Shown piece after piece: positions 58,005 to 64,000 of a stretch of 64,000 nt of DNA. Position 1 is the first letter of the stretch, and the number at the start of each line of letters is the position of its first letter. A program made the translations under genes and the position numbers. Source of the DNA: Hirundichthys speculiger (taxonomy: Eukaryota; Chordata; Actinopteri; Beloniformes; Exocoetidae); NCBI GenBank assembly GCA_018398805.1, contig JAGFBZ010001289.1, positions 582,494 to 646,493 on the forward strand, given 5' to 3'. The notes below the pieces were generated by a model. The model saw only the letters and a program-made list of their open reading frames with translations. It had not been told where the DNA came from and searched no databases.

Positions 58005-58979
58005 CAGGGTTTCCTGCAGACCTTATTTGGCCAGGCGCCCCGCCCGGCCTGAAATCTCGAGCGCCTGGGCTACAATGTCGGGAAAAAAAGAAATGTTGGG
58101 CAAAAAAAAAAAAAAATGCAATGCATGCAAGCGACACGGCAGCACTTGAGAACTGATCAGCGCACATAGGTTTGTGTTATAATGAATTAATGTTGATTCT
58201 CTAGTGCTGCGCCGTTTGCCTGCAGTGCATTCTGCGCCACCTCTCTCTCTCTCATTCACACACACAGTGATAACCTCTCTGTCGATCACTCACGTTTGAC
58301 AGCTCACGTCTCGTCTTACTTCAATACAAGTTTTCCTCCGCTCGATTTTATGTCGGTCCGTAATTATTTATAGTCAGTAGAGATTCTGGTAAACTTTATT
58401 CGTAATAGACCCGGTGCTTTTGTTTTGACCAGACAGTGCGACCTCTCACTGCTGTTTTTTTTTTTGGCTCGACAATTCATTAAAAGTGACACACGCACAC
58501 ACTAATCAACATTATGTTTAACTTTGTCTATAAAAGAAAAAAAAAGAACATTAGGTATTTAAACTAACTAACTAAATAAATAAAGACCAATGGGCGCACT
58601 GCCTGTCATCTCACATCTCAGCTCACGTAGCTTCACTTGACAGCTGTCACTCTGAGGTGATTGATGACCAGTCCGCCCAGTCAAAAAGGTAACGCCTACT
58701 ATGTAATTTACTGGTATGCAATTGATCAGTAGTAGAGTAAATGAGACATAGTCTTTTAGTTAAGAAACTAAGGTAGCCTACACTTTATAGTGTTTTCCAT
58801 CATCATGTTTGTGGGTTTGTTGTTAAGCAACTTCTTTCATATTTTGAGGGCAAAAATAATAATTGAACAATCTAATTAATTAAGTAATTTATCCTTTTTT
58901 TTGGTTCTCGGCTATCCGTTCTCGGCTTGAACCCCCCCCCCCCGCCCCCAGCCAAAGTTTTTTCCTGCAGGAAACCCTG
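58005..58979. mobile_element. TIR element (CAGGGTTTCCTGCAG), nested level 5
   Basis: Ends CAGGGTTTCCTGCAG and CTGCAGGAAACCCTG are perfect inverted repeats. CATCA lies on both sides (58000-58004, 58980-58984). The empty site is seen in G copy 1 (CTACATCAACTGTAG at 47607-47621) and in copy 3. No transposase recognised. The ends look hAT-like, but the duplication is only five bases. Confidence 0.9.
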
Positions 58980-59917
58980 CATCAGCTGTAGTAAATATAG
59001 TTTTTTCTGTTATCAGACACATAGTTTGTCATGACATACCTGAAAAATATCATGTACGTTATGACAAACTGTCTGATAACAGAATAAATCAAACAAACTA
59101 AAATGATTAGTGTACTGCTGTTGCAATTTTTCTTTTCTGCACTTTAAATGGATTTTACCTATTTGAATTATTTATTTTCTTTTTTATTACATAGAAAAAA
59201 CTAGATTTTTTTTTTGTAAAAATAAAAAAACAATGTTTTGTTGGACACAATATGTTTAAAAGTATAAAAACATTAAAGTTTACAGTTATAATTGCATAAA
59301 TTGTCTATATTTCATTACTTTATATACTGTTTTGGGGTTAAATTTGCATAAAATGCTTAAAATGGAATTCTCAAAAATTAAAAACCGAAAAACACCGAAA
59401 ATGAAAATGAAAAAAATTAAAACAGAATTTGAGAAAAAATAAAACGGATTTCATAGGGCCCTATATTTGAAAGAGTCCTATGGAGTTCATATGCCTGGAC
59501 CACCAGCCGCTGTCTGTCGTGGACGACCTCGGGTTTAAGCTTCTAGTGAATCACTTGGATCCACGTTATGTTCACCAAGGACGTAAATACTTCCCTGATG
59601 TGTGCCTGCCGGAGTTATACCAGAACGGTGTATGGACATGTTAATTCTCTTTTGAATGAGAAAGCCACAGCGGTCAGCTTCACGAGTGACATTTGGAGTT
59701 TTTTACCAATTCATGATACTCTCATCTATTTATTTAATGATGCTTGATATACAGTGTTAAAGAATAACTTAAATATATGAATAATTAATGCTACACTATC
59801 AAAAGCAAGGTTCAAGTTCAAATTGACACTGTGTGATCGGTGATCGGTATCGGATCGGCCGATATTGATTTCAGCGATCGGTGATCGGCCCCAAAAACCC
59901 TGATCGGAGCACCCCTA

Positions 59918-60341
59918 ATGCATATGGTTAACCGTTTAACCGTTAATCGATAACAGTAACTCTAACCGATTAATACTAATGGTCAATTTTGTTTTTAAGA
60001 TACGTAATTCAATCAACTCATGGGGGCGTGTCAACAGGTGCAACACATGCCATCACATGCGTCCCATCACAGCCCACTTTACAGCGAAGATGAAGAGAGT
60101 AAAAAGGAGTTCTGTGTGGGACAATTTCAACCGGAAAGGGGAGGAGGTCATTTGCAAATTATGCTGTACAGCACTGAAATACTCCAGCAGTACTAGTACA
60201 GTCCAGTACCACTTAAGAAACAAGCATCCAGCATCAGACAATGGAGGACCATCGCAGCGAACTTTGCCCTCCATGATGGCCAGGAGAAAGTGTGAAGATA
60301 ACGGAAAAAATCTATTCAATGGTGGAAAAAGACATTTTTAA
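59918..60341 (+). pseudogene. BED zinc-finger remnant of the level-2 hAT
   Basis: Open frame 59979-60341 contains KRSSVWDNFNRKGEEVICKL CCTA split over two blocks, and STVQYHLRNKHPASDNGGPS: C-x2-C and H-x4-H spacing of a BED finger. It is cut off by element G copy 3 at 60342. Confidence 0.8.
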
Positions 60342-60995
60342 GGCCCTATGAAATCCGTTTTATTTTTTCTCAAATTCCGTTTTAATTTTTTTCATTTTCG
60401 GTGTTTTTCGGTTTTTAATTTTTGAGAATTCTGTTTTTAAGGATTTTATGCAAATTTAACCCCAAAACAGTATATAAAGTAATGAAATATAGACAACTTA
60501 TCCAATTATAACTGTAAAAGTTAATGTTTTTATACTTTTAACATATTTGTCCAACAAAACATGGTTTTTTTTAACAAAAAAAATCTAGTTTTTTTATGTA
60601 ATAAATAAGAAAAAAAATAATTCAAATAGGAAAATCAATTTAAAGTGCCAAAAAGAAAAATTGCAACAGCAAACTAATAATTTTAGTTTGTTTGATTTCT
60701 TTTGTTATCAGACAGTTGTCATAACGTACATGATATTTTTTCAGGTATGTCATGACAAACTATGTCCGATAACAGAAAAAACTATATTTACTACAGTGAT
60801 GTAGATGCTATGAATCCAAAGCAGTGAACATGAAACACTGGTTGTGTGTATGAGTGTGTGCCTGGTGTTTTTTTTTTTTGTTTTCTTAGGTGTTCCATCT
60901 ATACAGACAGCCGTTTAAATAAATAATTATCGCCTCTTGTGTTTGGCTGTTGAGTGACTCTCGCCTTTTTACGTTGTGCTTTTCACTCATTAATT
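60342..60995 (-). mobile_element. Element G, copy 3 (inverted, truncated)
   Basis: Starts AGGCCCTATGAAATCCG, the inverse of the right end of copies 1 and 2, and runs to TACGTTGTGCTTTTCACTCA (about 60970-60990), where it is truncated near the zinc-finger region. It lacks the level-5 element, so it shows that empty site. Confidence 0.85.
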
Positions 60996-61342
60996 GGGGG
61001 CAACTGAAGATATAACTGATTCAAAAACGTGATTAGAACCTGTGAAATTACGCGTGTTTAGAAGAGCCACATGCTGAATAACACTGCTGGACCGCGCCCC
61101 CACAGAGAGCTACGTGAAATACATGTCACTATACGATTAGAATGGAAAGATAATTCTGCCGTCCTGTAACGCAGAGCATGCTGGGTAGACACACAGCTGA
61201 TAACCTCACAGCTAAACTGGTTGATGCAGTGGAGACGTGGGGACTTAGTGGGAAAGTGTCTGCATGCGACAACGCGCGCAACATCGTGGCAGCCAACTCT
61301 CCTGGGCGGGTCAGCTGCGTCGGAATGGTGGGACGTTTGTGT

Positions 61343-61422
61343 GTCGGAATGGTGGTATTTCGGGATGGTGATATGTCTAAATGGTAGTATGTCGGAATGG
61401 CAGCATGTCAGAATGGCACCAT
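61343..61422. repeat. Minisatellite, five 16-base units
   Basis: Units follow GTCGGAATGGYRGYAT (61343, 61359, 61375, 61391, 61407), with a sixth partial unit at 61319-61334. It replaces the part of the hAT transposase expected after HTADN...ANSPGRVS. Confidence 0.85.
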
Positions 61423-61905
61423 GGAAGGACATTTAAATCTTATCAGTTAACGGTTATTAATCGTTAAAGGGCGTCAGTTAATAAAAAAAAAAAAAATGTG
61501 CATCCCTAGTCCTTATGACTTCCAATGTTACTGGCATTACAAGGGGATTCCACTTGAGATGTTTTCTACATGTCACAGTGGAGGGGGTGTCATCATGATC
61601 TGGGTGTTTTTTTCTTCAATGGAAGAGTGGAGCTTCAGGTTGTGCAGGGGCCTCAAATGGCGGCTGGCTATGTGGAAATGTTACAGGAAGCATCCCTCAT
61701 GACTGAGGCCCTCGCCTGTGTGGTAATAACTGGGTTTTCCAACAGGACAATGCTGCAGTTCAAAGTGCCTGTCTGACAAAGGACCTCTTCCAGAGGAATA
61801 ACATCTCTCTTTTGAACAATCCTGCATGATTCCCCAGATCTTAATCAAATTAAGAACATTTGGGATGGATTGTAAGGGAAGGTTACAAAAATGGACATCA
61901 GTTCC

Positions 61906-62529
61906 AGATTTTTTTTTTTTTATCTGCAAGTTACATCAAATTTCAAAGGTTCTTGTACATAAAACTTGAATAACAACAATAAAGAGAATTTAGTCCACTG
62001 CATAAAACAAACTTTTACAAAGTCCACTGAAGTGATCCAGAAAAACACAATTAAGAGGAGAATCATTATTCTCATTCTTTTAAACAACTTTTCATCAGGC
62101 CGGACTGCTTTGTCGCACGTGTCTTCAAGCTTCTGTGCCGATTTTTTTTTTGGCATTGTTAAGGAAACGCAGGGATGCAAATTAGTTGCTGCTGAGGTTG
62201 GCTTCCATCTTCAGTCATTATTTAATTCTGTAGAAAGAAATTCAGCACCAAATAAAGTGAGTCCCATTGGTAGTCAAAGCTTTTACAGAATTCAGACACC
62301 AAAATCCATCACAGGATTTGGGGGGAAAAACAGGAAAATATCAAACAGCCATCAGTCCCTTTTATTCTGAAAGATTTTCAGCCCTTCACCCTACCGGCCT
62401 CAAGAAAAGTATAATCTGCAGCCAAATGTTAATCATTTAGTGGCATATGAATTTAGTGACAGCTGTCGCAGAAACCAGTGAATCAAATGTATTTCTTATG
62501 ATTAATATTCCCAACTACAGATTAGGGAA
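61906..62529. other. Unrecognised sequence
   Basis: No recognised feature. A minus-strand frame near 62155 opens MPKKKSAQKLEDTC, but no family was identified. Confidence 0.4.
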
Positions 62530-62622
62530 TTTACATGGAAAACGCGCCTCTACTTACTAAAGTTTCAGGTTACGAAACTACTTCCAGAACCAATTAATTT
62601 CGTAAGTAGAGGTACCACTGTA
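62530..62622 (-). repeat. Tigger/pogo-like terminus
   Basis: On the minus strand it reads ACAGTGGTACCTCTACTTAC, then GAAATTAATTGGTTCTGG and GTTTCGTAACCTGAAAC, the terminus style of pogo/Tigger elements. Only this end is recognised. Confidence 0.5.
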
Positions 62623-62677
62623 ACTAGTGGTCAAATCATTAAATATAAAAAACTTGGGATTGGTTGGTACCTGGACT

Positions 62678-62756
62678 CCCGTTCTCACCAATACGGATAC
62701 TGACATTTTTGGCAGTATCAGAGCAATTTCCGATACTGGTATCGGAACAACACTAT
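62678..62756 (-). repeat. hAT terminus fragment (CGATAC type)
   Basis: Right end ATCGGAACAACACTA with GATACTGGTATCGG upstream resembles a hAT terminus. No matching left end found. Confidence 0.45.
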
Positions 62757-63290
62757 TAAATTTGATTGGTGTTTGCATTGGCCTGTAATGGACCCATGTC
62801 CAGGCTACACTGAAAACTCTAAAACAAGTCATGTCACAGCTCTACATCAATTTAAAAATACCAACAGCTCACATTCAAATGTTATTGTGAACAATTCCCT
62901 ACTATGATTTTGTACTGTTTTCCCAACCTCCATTTATATCTATAGTTACTGTGAACTGGAAATAATATTTACTGTCATAATGTTAATATTTAATGTCATA
63001 ACTAATGACATACTAGTAGTGTGCTAGCTGGCTGCATCTCTCTAACCAGTGTTGTTTTCTGCATTTTCAAACATAAATGTCTGAGACAGAATGAGAAAGA
63101 AAGAGAGAAAAGCAAGAACTTTTTAGTGCCAACATGAAAAGTTTCAGCTTAAGATAGAGTGCCCTGAAGTGGATTTGTTCCCAATGTGGCACTAATTGTA
63201 GAGGAAATTTTGATTTGGTTTATTCATCTTGTAATTTTAACAATATGTTTAAAAAGACCAATACACATTATAACCAACAAAGACCAAATG
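62757..63290. other. Unrecognised sequence
   Basis: AT-rich, no exon or repeat boundary recognised. Confidence 0.5.
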
Positions 63291-63709
63291 TGTTTAACAA
63301 AAGGCAAGCACGGGGGTCAACTGTGATTCATTGATCAAGGAGACACAGCAGGGGTCAGCTGTGAATCTGAATAAACATTCCTAAATTCAATTAACATCAA
63401 GCAAATAACTTCTTGATCAAGGAACTGAATAAACCCCTAAACTCAATCAGTCTGTTTTAAGACAAATGTCTCTTTGCTTTCACCACTACCTGCTGTGATC
63501 CACTCTGTGTGCACAAACCTGTAAGAAGAATCAACAACTTCTGTCTTGGTATAAAAGACAGCCTCATCTCCATTGAGACAGAGTACTCATTCAGAATTCT
63601 CTGTAATGCTGACTGACTGCTCTTCTTATGCTGCATAAGTTTGTTTCTTTTCTCTAATAAATTCTTTTTTGATTTTCTCATCAAGATCGGATCTTATTTT
63701 TTCCACAAC
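63291..63709 (+). repeat. Candidate solo LTR
   Basis: Begins TGTTTAAC and ends CACAACA. It contains a TATA-like TATAAAAGACAG at 63551-63562 and a polyadenylation signal AATAAA near 63656, in the order expected of an LTR. No target duplication or internal retroviral sequence was seen, so this is tentative. Confidence 0.35.
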
Positions 63710-63733
63710 ATAATTAATCCAGTATGTTAAAAC

Positions 63734-64000
63734 TAGGGATGCGCGCGATTAGTCGTCTAACCGATTAAACGTCCGCCCACTTTCTAGTCGGCACCAGAAA
63801 TATTAGTCGTTTAAACAATTTGTGTTTTATTCATGCACAAGCCCCTTAACTGTCATACAGCCGCCCGCCACTAGTCGGGGAAGAGCCGTCAGACAGCAGC
63901 CCCCTCCCCGCGGCAATGCCGAGTAGACAGGAGTTTTAAAACGGCACGGTGGGAAGATGGCCTCTCGCAAAAAGCGCGGTTTTGGGGTACTTTAATCTAG
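63734..64000 (+). mobile_element. hAT element, GACTAGTC family, copy 3, cut by window end
   Basis: Starts TAGGGATGCGCGCGATTAGT and runs as the inverse of the right part of 15039-16120 (GTCGGCACCAGAAATATTAG). It continues past the window. Confidence 0.85.

Larger units (their letters stand above)
57225..59463 (+). mobile_element. hAT-type element G, copy 2, nested level 4
   Basis: Ends TAGAGCCCTATGGAATCC and GGATTTCATAGGGCCCTA; closely similar to 46819-48082, including the internal LINE fragment at 57639-57799. Its flanks show no clear TSD. A fifth element lies inside at 58005-58979. Confidence 0.87.
57088..59917 (+). mobile_element. hAT element, CCGATCGATCGG family, copy 2, nested level 3
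   Basis: Termini as in 54199-55308; perfect TSD ATGCATAT (57080-57087 and 59918-59925). Plus-strand 59474-59641 encodes hAT transposase text (PLSVVDDLGFKLLVNHLDPR, YFPDVCLPELY). Element G is inserted at 57225. Confidence 0.92.
57075..61508 (+). mobile_element. hAT element, AACCGTTTAACCG family, nested level 2
   Basis: Starts TAGGGATGCATAT (then interrupted) and ends GTGCATCCCTA. Flanks GTCCTGAT (57067-57074) and GTCCTTAT (61509-61516) match at seven of eight bases. It carries a BED finger at 60100-60230 (VWDNFNRKGEEVICKLCCTA, then YHLRNKHP) and a fragment HTADNLTAKLVDAVETWGL (about 61190-61250) of a hAT transposase. Confidence 0.85.
56391..61905 (+). mobile_element. Tc1-like relic, outermost of a five-deep nest
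   Basis: The left end TACACACCTGATCAAAATTT is a typical Tc1 terminus. Transposase text on the plus strand is split by the hAT at 57075-61508: HKQGLLQHSIADEVGHSETV and SDENKNET before, then HSGGGVIMIWV, FQQDNAAVQSACLT and PDLNQIKNIWDG after. Many stops break it. The right end is not recognised. Confidence 0.75.

Noticed and set aside
61920..62180. Minus-strand frame starting MPKKKSAQKLEDTC as a gene
   Set aside because: Short and next to T runs, with no recognised family and no splice support; it may be a transposase remnant, but I cannot show it.

Overview
The window looks like teleost fish nuclear DNA, most likely percomorph. It carries a spliced host gene with a WWP1-type protein sequence, a tRNA-derived SINE, a Rex/Babar-like LINE, a fish L1, and piggyBac, PIF/Harbinger, Tc1/mariner and many hAT transposons. 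There are no operons or bacterial signals.

Host gene. Nine exons of wwp1 (NEDD4-family HECT E3 ubiquitin ligase) lie on the minus strand between 2675 and 25572. They encode the start codon, the C2 domain (25.5-22 kb), a Ser/Thr-rich linker (21.1, 7.2 and 6.4 kb) and the first two WW domains (5.7 and 2.8 kb). WW3, WW4 and the HECT domain must lie beyond the left edge. The exons join in frame except between the linker exon (5979-6410) and the WW1 exon (5643-5738), where the frame is off by one base. One further exon-like segment of unknown identity is at 30596-30652 (minus).

Transposon layout. Left edge: a decayed LINE (1-1900). wwp1 introns: a SINE (3051), inverted hAT copies (3361-5506), a nested stack (9983-13380), hATs at 15039, 16567, 19932 and 21137, and a Harbinger element (17724-19704). 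Upstream of the gene, 26.8-64 kb is almost wholly transposons: a relic transposase segment present twice (A at 26.8-28.5 kb; A' broken up between 35.2 and 42.6 kb); hATs in AT microsatellites (28.9-33.8 kb); a piggyBac and its deletion derivative (33.8-40.6 kb) with a nested Harbinger; a mosaic of hAT, L1 and ZNF862-like hAT (42.5-48.9 kb); a second piggyBac holding a LINE (49.1-52.4 kb); a Tc1 holding a hAT (52.6-55.4 kb); and a five-deep nest (56.4-61.9 kb). The window ends inside a third copy of a hAT family.

Many boundaries rest on target-site duplications read directly in the sequence, so the order of insertion can often be worked out. No transposase or reverse transcriptase here is intact. 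I see no convincing new biological system. The most useful leads are the wwp1 frame break, the unidentified exon, host-like domains (MADF, THAP) inside hAT elements, and insertion sites proven by an uninterrupted second copy.
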